Below the pieces are notes generated by a model. It made no database searches and was not told where the DNA came from. It saw only the letters and a list, made by a program, of their open reading frames with translations. Both the position numbers and the translations under genes were made by a program. A stretch of DNA of 36,166 nt from Chitinophagaceae bacterium (GTDB lineage: Bacteria > Bacteroidota > Bacteroidia > Cytophagales > Cytophagaceae): the NCBI GenBank assembly GCA_028288405.1, contig JAQBNS010000004.1, forward strand, positions 1 to 36,166. Reading direction: 5' to 3'. This document shows, one piece after another, positions 23,596 through 31,974 of this stretch; positions within the stretch are counted from its first letter, which is position 1, and the number at the start of each line of letters is the position of its first letter.

Positions 23596-24732
23596 ATGAA
23601 ATCCAAAATATACCTCTCCTCTCCCAACATGGGCGGAAAGGAATTTGAATTTGTAAAGGAAGCTTTCGATACCAATTGGATCGCTCCGTTAGGTCCGAAT
23701 GTCAATGGATTTGAAGAAGACTTGCAACACTACACAGGATCAGCTCATGCCGCTGCATTAAGCGCCGGAACAGCAGCGTTGCACCTGGCCTTGATCTTAT
23801 CGGATGTAAAAGCAGGTGATCATGTACTGTGTTCTACGTTTACATTTAGTGCATCTGCCAATCCTATCGTTTACCAGGGAGCTATACCGGTATTCATCGA
23901 AAGTGAAAGGGATACATGGAATGCCTCGCCTGTCTTTTTAGAAAAAGCAATAATGGATCTGATCCAGAAAGGTAAAAAGCCCAAAGCTTTTATTTTAGTC
24001 CATCTGTACGGAATGCCTGCTAAAATAGAAGAGATCAAAGCCATTTGTGAAAAGTACCAAGTCGTCTTGATTGAAGATGCTGCGGAAGCTTTAGGCTCTC
24101 GTTATAAAGGAAAGCATCCTGGTTCATTGGGTGAGTATGGTATCCTTTCCTTTAATGGCAATAAAATCATTACCACTTCCGGTGGTGGGGCTTTGCTATC
24201 CAATGATAAGACAAAAATAGAGAAAGCCAGATTTTTGGCCACTCAGGCAAGAGATCCGGCTCCTCATTACCAACATTCAGAAATCGGCTATAATTACAGG
24301 ATGAGTAATATCTGTGCGGGTATCGGCCGTGGTCAAATGCTGGTACTTGACCGTAGAGTAGAACAGAAAAGAGCCTTGTATGACTGGTATAAAGCATTGT
24401 TATCGGCAACTCCGGGAATTACATTTTTACCGGAACCGGAAGGTTTTTTGTCCAACAGATGGCTGACTTGTATTCTGGTAGATCCGGCCCTGACCCAGAG
24501 TATCTCTCGCGAAGATATACGCCTCGCCATGGAAAAAGAGAACATTGAATCCAGACCACTCTGGAAACCCATGCATTCGCAGCCGGTTTTCCGGGATGCA
24601 CCTTATTATGGCGATCATTTATCAGAAAAATTGTTTGATCAGGGTTTATGTTTGCCTTCTGACACGAATATAGAAGAAGAGGAAAAAAACAGGATTATCA
24701 GTGTTTTCAGAACATTAAACCTTATCCGATGA
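23596..24732 (+). CDS. DegT/DnrJ/EryC1/StrS family aminotransferase (PglE-like)
   Basis: This 378-residue fold-type I PLP enzyme is of the usual family length. YLSSPNMGGKEFEFVKEAF at the N-terminus and ALSAGTAALHLALILSDV (~54-71) bind PLP phosphate. IEDAAEALGSRYKGK (~157-171) supplies the Asp that contacts the pyridine nitrogen. Lys190 in SFNGNKIITTSGGGAL is the Schiff-base lysine. NYRMSNICAGIGRGQM follows. PglE-type enzymes transfer an amino group from glutamate to C4 of UDP-4-keto-6-deoxy-GlcNAc. It lies between the acetyltransferase and the 4,6-dehydratase genes in the order expected of a bacillosamine pathway, read backwards relative to the biochemistry. An alternative amino position or sugar isomer cannot be excluded from sequence alone. 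Confidence 0.92.
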   Translation: MKSKIYLSSPNMGGKEFEFVKEAFDTNWIAPLGPNVNGFEEDLQHYTGSAHAAALSAGTAALHLALILSDVKAGDHVLCSTFTFSASANPIVYQGAIPVFIESERDTWNASPVFLEKAIMDLIQKGKKPKAFILVHLYGMPAKIEEIKAICEKYQVVLIEDAAEALGSRYKGKHPGSLGEYGILSFNGNKIITTSGGGALLSNDKTKIEKARFLATQARDPAPHYQHSEIGYNYRMSNICAGIGRGQMLVLDRRVEQKRALYDWYKALLSATPGITFLPEPEGFLSNRWLTCILVDPALTQSISREDIRLAMEKENIESRPLWKPMHSQPVFRDAPYYGDHLSEKLFDQGLCLPSDTNIEEEEKNRIISVFRTLNLIR

Positions 24733-24795
24733 AGTTGCTCTAAATAACGATAAACGGGAGAATTCAGCCTTTAGTTTTGGTTTTTAGCGCTTGAG

Positions 24796-26808
24796 ATGAC
24801 CATTTTAGATATATTTAAAGTATTTTTACGCATTAAGGATTTAATCAAAGGTATGTCTGTCACATTAGGTAAGCTATTTTTCCTAAGGCTTAAGCGAAAT
24901 TTTGTTTCGCGTTGGCTGGTATTAGGCATCGATATCTTTTTGGTTTCGTGTTCTATTTTACTGGCTATTGGTGTTCGCGCAAACTTTAAATTGGAACGCA
25001 TCAGTGGCTATGATGTATATTTCGCTTTACCTATAATCGTTGCAGTTTACTTCATTGCGTTTCTAATTCACAAATCTTATTTCGGAATCATCAGGCACAC
25101 GAGTATAGCAGACATCTGGCGCATACTGAAAGCGAATACTTTTGCTGTCTTCGCTCTTACATTCATCGTTACAGCCGCCGATTATTTTAATTACTATTAC
25201 CTTCAATACATTTCCATTTCCTTCTTAATTATCCATTTTCTAATTGCGACATTTGTTTTAGTAGTCAGTCGTTTTATTTTTAAAACAGCTTACTTTGAAC
25301 TGACAGAATCAAAACAGTCTCATAGAAAAAATGTATTGATCTATGGTGCAGGAAAACTGGGCTTGCTCACACACCATTCGCTTACACAAAGTGGATTGTA
25401 TAAAGTAATAGGCTTTGTCGATGACAACCGCAGCATCAAAGGTAAATCAATAGAAGGCATTCCTGTATATTCATCAAAAGAGGTATTAGATCCGGCTTTT
25501 CTTCAAAAGAAAGACATTGCAGAAGCCATCATTTCTATTCAAAAAATCAAGCCTCAGCGCAAACGCGAAATCATTGATCAATGTCTGGCGCTAAATCTTT
25601 CAGTAAAAGCTATTCCTCCTGTTGATCAATGGATCAATGGAGAATTAACTGCTGGTCAAATCAAGGATGTTAAAATCGAAGACTTACTCGGCAGAGAAGC
25701 GATCCGGTTAGGGAAAGGCAAGATCAGAAAAGAGTTGGAAGGCAAAGTCATTATGATTACCGGTGCAGCTGGTTCTATCGGAAGAGAGCTAGTGATTCAG
25801 TCGCTTTATTGTGCAGGTAAAAAACTGATTCTGGTCGATCAGTCCGAAACAGGACTCTTTGAACTGGAGCATGAAATAATAGGGCTCATGGACAAAACGC
25901 TAGGAATGAAAACGGACTACCAAGTCCACATTGCCGATGTATCCAATGAACAGGCGATGGCAGAATTATTTTCGAAGCATACTCCCGATATTATTTTTCA
26001 TGCGGCAGCCTACAAGCATGTCCCTTTAATGGAACAGAATCCACGCGAAGCTTTGAGATGCAATATCAAAGGCACAAAATTATTAGCAGATCTTTCGGTG
26101 AAATACAAGGTGGCTAAATTTGTCATGGTATCTACCGATAAGGCAGTTAATCCAACCAATGTAATGGGAGCTTCCAAGCGCATTGCGGAAATGTATGTAC
26201 AGTCGTTAGACATGCATTTGAAGAAACAGGGAATAGAGTCTACGCGATTTATTACCACTCGTTTTGGAAATGTATTGGGTTCCAATGGCTCTGTAATTCC
26301 TTTGTTTAAAAAACAAATTCTGAAAGGTGGTCCTATCACTGTTACTCATCCTGATATTACACGCTATTTCATGACTATTCCGGAAGCTTGTCAACTAGTC
26401 ATGGAAGCAGGTGTCATGGGATTGGGAGGCGAGATATTTATTTTCGATATGGGCGAGTCTGTAAGGATTGTGGACCTTGCTCGTAAAATGATCAAGCTGT
26501 CTGGTCTTAAACCGGACGAAGACATTAAAATAGAATATACCGGTTTACGAGAAGGTGAAAAACTATACGAGGAACTATTGAATAATAAGGAAACAACTGT
26601 TGCCACTCATCACCCTAAAATCATGATTGCTCAGGTACGTAATGTGGAGCATGGCATGCTGAAAGCAGAATTGGAACGTACAATCGAATTGAATTATAAA
26701 CTTACTGAATTTGAAATGGTAGGTATTATGAAAAGACTCGTCCCGGAGTTTTTAAGTAATTCTTCTAAGTTTGAGGCCCTGGACAAAAAGGACGTCATGT
26801 ATCAATAA
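24796..26808 (+). CDS. Membrane-bound nucleotide-sugar 4,6-dehydratase (PglF/WbpM/CapD-like)
   Basis: This 670-residue protein has the large WbpM-type architecture. Four hydrophobic segments lie at ~40-160. A first Rossmann-like domain has NVLIYGAGKLGLLTHHSL (~179). The catalytic SDR domain starts at KVIMITGAAGSIGRELV (~318). Thr447-Asp448-Lys449 in VSTDKAVNPTNVMGASKR match the Thr/Asp/Lys catalytic set of PglF-type dehydratases, which replace the usual Tyr. RFGNVLGSNGSVIPLF and TGLREGEKLYEELL follow. The enzyme converts UDP-GlcNAc to UDP-4-keto-6-deoxy-GlcNAc, the first step to bacillosamine-type or related deoxy-amino sugars. The start at 24796 is accepted; a second ATG at 24853 would also precede the membrane domain. 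It ends the PGT-PglD-PglE-PglF set. Confidence 0.92.
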   Translation: MTILDIFKVFLRIKDLIKGMSVTLGKLFFLRLKRNFVSRWLVLGIDIFLVSCSILLAIGVRANFKLERISGYDVYFALPIIVAVYFIAFLIHKSYFGIIRHTSIADIWRILKANTFAVFALTFIVTAADYFNYYYLQYISISFLIIHFLIATFVLVVSRFIFKTAYFELTESKQSHRKNVLIYGAGKLGLLTHHSLTQSGLYKVIGFVDDNRSIKGKSIEGIPVYSSKEVLDPAFLQKKDIAEAIISIQKIKPQRKREIIDQCLALNLSVKAIPPVDQWINGELTAGQIKDVKIEDLLGREAIRLGKGKIRKELEGKVIMITGAAGSIGRELVIQSLYCAGKKLILVDQSETGLFELEHEIIGLMDKTLGMKTDYQVHIADVSNEQAMAELFSKHTPDIIFHAAAYKHVPLMEQNPREALRCNIKGTKLLADLSVKYKVAKFVMVSTDKAVNPTNVMGASKRIAEMYVQSLDMHLKKQGIESTRFITTRFGNVLGSNGSVIPLFKKQILKGGPITVTHPDITRYFMTIPEACQLVMEAGVMGLGGEIFIFDMGESVRIVDLARKMIKLSGLKPDEDIKIEYTGLREGEKLYEELLNNKETTVATHHPKIMIAQVRNVEHGMLKAELERTIELNYKLTEFEMVGIMKRLVPEFLSNSSKFEALDKKDVMYQ

Positions 26809-26811
26809 GAA

Positions 26812-26837
26812 GATCGTTGTGTCGATCAGTATTTTTT
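26812..26837 (+). terminator. Weak intrinsic terminator candidate after the dehydratase gene
   Basis: GATCG at 26812-26816 pairs with CGATC at 26823-26827 around a 6-base loop, followed by ATTTTTT at 26831-26837. The stem is only 5 bp, so termination may be partial. It starts four bases after the dehydratase stop and would end the amino-sugar operon. Confidence 0.4.
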
Positions 26838-27066
26838 ATCTTTATTCCTGACTCCTTCTTCTCTTTTCTTTTAGAGAGATGTATCATGAGGGGAAAGTGC
26901 TACCCAATTCATATTAAGATGTCCATGTACGGACACATCATTATTAGACTAATTTTTTGTAGTAGCGTCTGTATCATTGCAATTATTCGATGAACGTTAG
27001 AATTGCTAAGATGAGATAAACATCCGGTAGATATCATGATTACGTAAACACTATAATGTACTCTGG

Positions 27067-27099
27067 TATCATTTTCGTCGAAAAAGACTGAAAATGATA
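27067..27099. promoter_or_regulatory. Perfect 10-bp inverted repeat upstream of promoter (operator or RNA hairpin)
   Basis: TATCATTTTC (27067-27076) and GAAAATGATA (27090-27099) are exact inverted copies separated by 13 bases. GTC/GAC inside the spacer can extend the stem to 13 bp with one bulge and a 6-base loop. It ends 18 bp before the -33 box of the predicted promoter. It could bind a dimeric regulator or act as a hairpin in a transcript from upstream. No T-run follows it, so it is not a typical terminator. Confidence 0.55.
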
Positions 27100-27116
27100 A
27101 AAATGGAAGTTAAACA

Positions 27117-27148
27117 TTTAGAGTTTAGACCTTTTTTTATTAAATTTG
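27117..27148 (+). promoter_or_regulatory. Bacteroidota-type promoter for the secreted protein gene
   Basis: TAAATTTG at 27141-27148 is an exact match to the Bacteroidota -7 consensus TAnnTTTG. TTTA at 27117-27120, 20 bases upstream, matches three of four bases of the -33 TTTG box. Transcription would begin near 27155, leaving a short AT-rich leader before the ATG at 27173. This gives the secreted protein gene its own promoter. Confidence 0.6.
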
Positions 27149-27172
27149 TAATCTACTAATAATCAAAATTAT

Positions 27173-29815
27173 ATGCATCTACAATTACGACTTTCAGTTT
27201 GTTTTTTACTGAAGCTAACTAAAATAGCGGTATTAATTGTCGCACTATTAGTATCTTCTTCCTCTATGGCTCAGGTGGCAGGGGACTATAGATCTAAAGC
27301 TTCCGGTAATTGGAGCGATTTTACGACATGGCAGGTTTATGACGGGTCAGTATGGCAAAATGCAATTGCAGGTCAGGTTCCGGCTGGAACGAGCGAAGCA
27401 GATGCTAATAGCGTATACCTGGAGGCTGGTTTTACTGTCACTTTAACGAATGATGCTGCTTGTAAAGATTTGCACCTAAATGGAAATCAGGACGTAGTGC
27501 GGTTAAATACACAGAACTTTGCATTGAACATATGGGGTAAAATGCGTTCTTATACTGGAGTAGCTCCGGGAACAACTGATTTTGGTTCTGCAGGAAGTGG
27601 TATAGCGGGTTGGATCAATACCAATACAAGCGGGAGATTGAGACTGAAAGGGACCGTAGATAGAACTGTTTTTGTAACAAACGAACTGACAGCAAATTCA
27701 AGGACTGCCGGCTGGCGTTTGGACTTCGCATTTGACAATGGAGTAACAGGATATTGTAAAAACACGATTCGTTGTGGTCACTTAGAAGTTACTTCAGGCA
27801 TACTTGACACCAGAGGTGTTGTAGACGGAGAACTGGCGGACTATGAAATCCGTGTAGCAGGGAATGATTATACTGCGCAGCCGGGAAATGGTGTAAGTGG
27901 AGGTACCGTAATTGTTAGAACGGGTGCTACTTTAAAGAGCAATAAAATTCATAAAAACCTTCCTACCACTGTAGGTAATTCCTTAGCCAGCTTCATCGTA
28001 GAAGAAGGGGCTGTATATGTTGCTAAAGGGAGTAATCAGGTACCTACACTGTCTTATGATATTAGAGGTGAAGTGAGGTTTGACGCTTCAACAGCACAAA
28101 ACCTTATTGGTACGAATGGTAACGTAGATGCGGTTCTAATTGTTAATTATACCGATATCACACTAGCTGGTGCTGGAGCAAAATCACTAGCAAACACAAT
28201 AGCTGTTTCTGGTAAAATGGTAATAGAAGGTACGGCAACACTTACACCGGTATCGTATTCCGTATCCTATGGTTCAGATGCTACATTACACTATAAAGGA
28301 AGCGGATTGCAAACTACTACCAACGCTGAATTCCCATCTGCAAACGGTCCTACAAATTTAATTATTAATAATAGTAATGGTGTTAAGTTGCACGCAACCC
28401 GCAGCATAAATGGAACACTCACTCTTACGAATGGTTTATTTGATTTACAGAACAATCATTTTACACTTGGTGAGAATAGCCCGGCAATAGCTGGATTACC
28501 ATCAGTCTCCAATATGGTGGTTACCTCTGGCAGCGGTGAATTAAGGAAAATATTCAATGCACCCGGTTATTTTTTCTTCCCGGTTGGTGAAACAACAGGT
28601 AATACGGAATATTCTTATGCGCGTATTGACGTTGATAACGGTGATGTGTTAAGTGCTTCTACCTATGTTGGAGTCAGGGTAATAGACAATGTTCATCCCG
28701 CTGCCAATGGCGTGGCGATTGACGATTTATCAAGGTATTGGAGTGTGAGTTCAAATATTACGAACCTGACTTACGATGTGATTATGCAGTATTTGCCGAT
28801 TGATGTAACCGGTATAGAACAGGATATCAACGCTTACAATTATGGGGATGAAACACCTTTAGCATCAGGGGTGCCTATTATTAGAATAAATGATGTGCTT
28901 CACCGCATTGCAGTTTCAGGAATAACAAGCACTGGGTTTATAACAGGAGCGAATTTTTGTAGCATATCAGGTAATAGTATTAGTTATTCCGATGCACTGG
29001 AATTGTGTGGAGCAGCAAGTATGAACGAAATTACAGGGTCTTCTGCAGTTGTCTCGTCCACTATTCCTGTTTATCAATGGGAGCAAAAAGTCAATAGCGG
29101 TTCATGGAATACTATTAGTCCAAATGGAGACGGTACAAACTATACAGACCCATCCTCTCTGGCTCCGACCAATATGTATTACTACCGCAGGGTTGTATCG
29201 GATCCGGTTTCATGTCTGGCAACAGATGTTAACTATAGCAATGAAATAGTATTCAATGTTTATGAATCGATTTCAGGAAACGTCATAGGAGACGATCAAA
29301 TTCTATCGGATATTCTTCCTCCGGATCCGTTTGTTGGTGTTGCTACATTAGCAGGCGGTAATGATTTGTATACTTACTATTGGCGAGTTTCAGATAATCC
29401 GGGAGGACCATACACTGATATTACTTCTGCAAATTCGGATACTTATACGGCTAATGGATTAACGCAATCCGCATTTTTTGTTCGAAAAGTAGAATCTGGT
29501 GTATGTTCTTCGGTATCTAACGAAGTAAGCATTACTATCGTGACTGGTACTACTGCTTCAGATCTATTGTCTGATATCAATGTATATCCTAATCCGGCTT
29601 CAGAACTCGTATACCTTGACCTGGGAACTAAGAAACACGGTGATACTAAAATAGTAATAGTAAATAATCAAGGTGTTGCATTGCAGGAAGAAAACTTTAC
29701 TGCTGGAGAATCCTTGTTAGCGGTAAATATGAATAATCGTACAAGTGGCTTATATTATTTGCAGGTTACTATCGATGGTAAATACGCTGCCACTTATAAA
29801 GTATCCAAAAGATAG
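27173..29815 (+). CDS. Secreted surface protein with T9SS type A C-terminal sorting domain
   Basis: This 880-residue exported protein starts with a signal peptide at residues 1-33 (hydrophobic IAVLIVALLVSSSSMA, then Ala/Gln). The segment DYRSKASGNWSDFTTWQVYDG is a common opening of large Bacteroidota surface proteins. Beta-rich sequence with many Gly, Thr and Asn residues follows (35-620). Then come two Ig-like modules: the first with YQWEQKVNSGSWNTISPNG and YYYRRVVSDPVSC, the second with YYWRVSDNPGGPYTDI and FFVRKVESGVCSSVSNEV. The last ~80 residues (INVYPNPASELVYLDLGTKK to the end) are a T9SS type A sorting domain, which directs export through the type IX secretion system and cell-surface attachment. 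It has its own promoter and terminator and separates two glycan operons. Its ligand or role is unknown. It carries no exosortase-type tail. Confidence 0.9.
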   Translation: MHLQLRLSVCFLLKLTKIAVLIVALLVSSSSMAQVAGDYRSKASGNWSDFTTWQVYDGSVWQNAIAGQVPAGTSEADANSVYLEAGFTVTLTNDAACKDLHLNGNQDVVRLNTQNFALNIWGKMRSYTGVAPGTTDFGSAGSGIAGWINTNTSGRLRLKGTVDRTVFVTNELTANSRTAGWRLDFAFDNGVTGYCKNTIRCGHLEVTSGILDTRGVVDGELADYEIRVAGNDYTAQPGNGVSGGTVIVRTGATLKSNKIHKNLPTTVGNSLASFIVEEGAVYVAKGSNQVPTLSYDIRGEVRFDASTAQNLIGTNGNVDAVLIVNYTDITLAGAGAKSLANTIAVSGKMVIEGTATLTPVSYSVSYGSDATLHYKGSGLQTTTNAEFPSANGPTNLIINNSNGVKLHATRSINGTLTLTNGLFDLQNNHFTLGENSPAIAGLPSVSNMVVTSGSGELRKIFNAPGYFFFPVGETTGNTEYSYARIDVDNGDVLSASTYVGVRVIDNVHPAANGVAIDDLSRYWSVSSNITNLTYDVIMQYLPIDVTGIEQDINAYNYGDETPLASGVPIIRINDVLHRIAVSGITSTGFITGANFCSISGNSISYSDALELCGAASMNEITGSSAVVSSTIPVYQWEQKVNSGSWNTISPNGDGTNYTDPSSLAPTNMYYYRRVVSDPVSCLATDVNYSNEIVFNVYESISGNVIGDDQILSDILPPDPFVGVATLAGGNDLYTYYWRVSDNPGGPYTDITSANSDTYTANGLTQSAFFVRKVESGVCSSVSNEVSITIVTGTTASDLLSDINVYPNPASELVYLDLGTKKHGDTKIVIVNNQGVALQEENFTAGESLLAVNMNNRTSGLYYLQVTIDGKYAATYKVSKR

Positions 29816-29842
29816 TTCTCAATCGTCTTAATGTATTATATT

Positions 29843-29871
29843 AAAGGCCTGTTTTACAAACAGGCCTTTTT
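29843..29871 (+). terminator. Strong intrinsic terminator, directly before the next start codon
   Basis: AAAGGCCTGTTT (29843-29854) and AAACAGGCCTTT (29858-29869) form a perfect 12-bp stem with a 3-base loop; with the bases after it the stem ends in a run of five T. The hairpin begins 28 bases after the secreted protein stop and ends three bases before the glycosyltransferase ATG at 29875. Confidence 0.85.
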
Positions 29872-29874
29872 ACT

Positions 29875-31059
29875 ATGAAGAAAATTGGACTTGTACTTAA
29901 TGGACCCATCAGTTATAGTCTTACGTTTATTGCGAATGAAATAAGAATATGGCAGGAATTGGGATTTGAGGTGGTGGTTTTCTTAGGACGGGAGAATCAA
30001 GAAGAGGCTCTGGTCATAAACGTTCGAACTGTTGTATCATTACCGGTTAAGGGCTGTAGCCTGTTAGAAATACCAACTATCGTAAGTGTATTGTTAAAGC
30101 TTGTTGCTTTTGGTTTGTTACCCACCGCAAGATTTTTTAAGTCAGAGTTGTCTGCAGGAACTTCTTTTATCCAAACTGTAAAGAAGACATATAAAGTCGC
30201 GCACATCCTCCCTTTTAAAATGGATGTTATACATTTCGGTTTTGGAAATGTGGCTTTGCATAAGGAATACTTAGCCAAAGCAATGGGTGCTAAGATGAGT
30301 GTTAGCTTTCGTGGCGCTGATATTTGTATTTTACCTTTATCGAATGCCTTGCTATACAAGAGCGTGTGGGAGAAGGCGGATAAAATACATTTTATCTCTA
30401 ATGATTTGCATCAACAAGCTATAAAGTATGGGCTGAAACAAAATGAAAAGGCCCGCCTTATTTATCAAACATTGGATCTGGATCTCATACCCGTACAAGT
30501 GCCTGCAATGCCTTTGAACGCTCCATTACAACTGCTGACGGTTGCCCGGTTACACTGGAAAAAAGGCCTTGAGCACACGTTAGAAGTAGTGAGTAATTTG
30601 ACAAAGCAAGGTATTGATTGCCGTTATACAATTGTCGGAGATGGTCCGCATGAACAAGCTATCCGTTATGCGATCAGTGATTTGGGATTAGAACATATTG
30701 TCAGTTTGCTGGGGGCATTGCCTTATCGACAAGTATTAACCATGATGTCGGGTACCGATGTGTACATTCAAGGTAGTATCCAGGAAGGTTTTTGTAACGC
30801 TGTATTAGAGGCACAAGCTTGTGGTGTATTAACTGTCGCAACAAATGCGGAAGGCATTCATGAAAATATAATAAATGACATGACAGGATGGGTCGTTCCT
30901 AAAAGGGACGTGAATGCCATGACAGATAAAATAAAATATATTTTGTCATTGCCTGTTGAAGAAAAACAAAAAATAAAAGAAAGGGCTGCTCAAAGAGTAA
31001 GACAAGAATTTTACCTAAACAGGTATAAAGAAAATTGGCATCAGTTTTTTAATGCGTAA
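29875..31059 (+). CDS. Glycosyltransferase family 4 (WcaL/AmsK-like)
   Basis: This 394-residue GT4 enzyme resembles colanic acid and amylovoran transferases of the WcaL/AmsK type. MKKIGLVLNGPISYSLTFI opens the protein, with the family's Y-S-L-T-F-I. MDVIHFGFGNVALHKEYLA and MSVSFRGADICILP (~141-155) match the conserved F-R-G-x-D block. VARLHWKKGLEHTLEVV (~222) and SIQEGFCNAVLEAQACG (~302-318) form the donor site with E-x7-E. The ATG comes right after an intrinsic terminator, so its transcript must start inside that hairpin, be leaderless, or arise by read-through. It ends 6 bp from the convergent sulfotransferase. It probably adds a late sugar to the repeat; its specificity is unknown. Confidence 0.88.
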   Translation: MKKIGLVLNGPISYSLTFIANEIRIWQELGFEVVVFLGRENQEEALVINVRTVVSLPVKGCSLLEIPTIVSVLLKLVAFGLLPTARFFKSELSAGTSFIQTVKKTYKVAHILPFKMDVIHFGFGNVALHKEYLAKAMGAKMSVSFRGADICILPLSNALLYKSVWEKADKIHFISNDLHQQAIKYGLKQNEKARLIYQTLDLDLIPVQVPAMPLNAPLQLLTVARLHWKKGLEHTLEVVSNLTKQGIDCRYTIVGDGPHEQAIRYAISDLGLEHIVSLLGALPYRQVLTMMSGTDVYIQGSIQEGFCNAVLEAQACGVLTVATNAEGIHENIINDMTGWVVPKRDVNAMTDKIKYILSLPVEEKQKIKERAAQRVRQEFYLNRYKENWHQFFNA

Positions 31060-31065
31060 TGATCT

Positions 31066-31974
31066 TCATTTCTCATATCCGTTTTTTTTAAGTAAAAGTC
31101 CGATTGCCTTTTCAATTTCTTCTTGTTCAGGTAAGGACAATGATTTTTTCCATTTACCTACATTATTTACATGCACCTTTAATTTGGTATTGCTGAAATG
31201 AACCTGCTCATCATCGCCCATATGGACCCAGCTATTGTCTAAGTAGCTAGTGTGAAATGGTATCGATAAAAAGTTGCAAATTTTTTCAACCTCTTTAACC
31301 GGATCATTTACCAGTTCTTCGTATTGCAAAAGGTGAACTGATTTTGGTTTTTTCTTTTTTAGCCGGTCTCTTTCTTTCAGGGAATAGATCCATCTTCTGC
31401 ACAGGTAAGGTATATCTTGATAGATATTGTTTTTTGTAAATGATTCTATGACATCTCTTCCATCACGTGTTATAAAGATAAATCTCGCGTTTGGAAATAA
31501 CGTATTCAAAACGTCAGTATGGTAAATCAGAAAGGGTGTTTTATCACCCCATACCGTAGCGTTGGGATGGTAGGCTTTGCTGTATTTTTGATAAAAAAAA
31601 CTAATGACAGACTCAAGACAATGTGGTACGTTGTGCTTTAAATAGAAGACATCTTCGGTTGTTACAGACATCTCCCAGTAGTTGAAATAGGACTTGTTTT
31701 TTATATCGTCTATTAGGACATCAATTAGTTTCTCCCATGACGTATTACCGTGTTTAAGATATAAAAATGTTAAATCGGGAATGAGGCTATGCGTTTCAGG
31801 TGGGATAGAGACATGGCCACTTCTAAGTAATATTTTTCGCAACAAAGTACTCCCGCTTCTTCCCGCTGATAGTATGAAAACAGGGGATTGCATCTTTACT
31901 CTATTGGAAAGAGGATATCTGTTTATTCTAGATAAAATATTGAGCCTTAAGTACCGAGATATTTGATTTAACAT
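31066..31974 (-). CDS. Sulfotransferase family protein
   Basis: The likely start is the ATG with first base at 31974 (302 residues). The frame extends to 32097, but that extension would overlap the divergent gene by over 120 bp. FILSAGRSGSTLLRKILLRS is the PAPS 5'-phosphosulfate loop (G-R-S-G-S-T). ARFIFITRDGRDVIESF is the 3'-phosphate binding site with conserved Arg and Ser. These two motifs with ~150 residues between them define the PAPS-dependent sulfotransferase family. The enzyme probably adds sulfate to a hydroxyl of the glycan. It stands alone on the minus strand, head to head with a second sulfotransferase and tail to tail with a glycosyltransferase. PAPS-making genes are not in the window. 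Confidence 0.87.
   Translation of the reverse strand: MLNQISRYLRLNILSRINRYPLSNRVKMQSPVFILSAGRSGSTLLRKILLRSGHVSIPPETHSLIPDLTFLYLKHGNTSWEKLIDVLIDDIKNKSYFNYWEMSVTTEDVFYLKHNVPHCLESVISFFYQKYSKAYHPNATVWGDKTPFLIYHTDVLNTLFPNARFIFITRDGRDVIESFTKNNIYQDIPYLCRRWIYSLKERDRLKKKKPKSVHLLQYEELVNDPVKEVEKICNFLSIPFHTSYLDNSWVHMGDDEQVHFSNTKLKVHVNNVGKWKKSLSLPEQEEIEKAIGLLLKKNGYEK

Larger units (their letters stand above)
26809..27172. other. 364-bp intergenic region between dehydratase and secreted protein genes
   Basis: This is the longest gene-free stretch and has no credible open frame. It holds, in order, a weak terminator-like hairpin, a small TGTCC/GGACA inverted repeat at 26920-26935, a strong 10-bp inverted repeat at 27067-27099, and a promoter at 27117-27148 for the secreted protein gene. 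It is clearly more AT-rich than the flanking genes and marks a boundary between transcription units. Confidence 0.7.

Noticed and set aside
26010..26606. Minus-strand open frames inside the dehydratase gene
   Set aside because: Shadows of a clear SDR-family coding sequence; no start context or family features.
27173..29815. The secreted T9SS protein as the exosortase substrate
   Set aside because: Its C-terminus is a folded T9SS type A domain ending ATYKVSKR, without the motif, membrane helix and basic tail that exosortases need.
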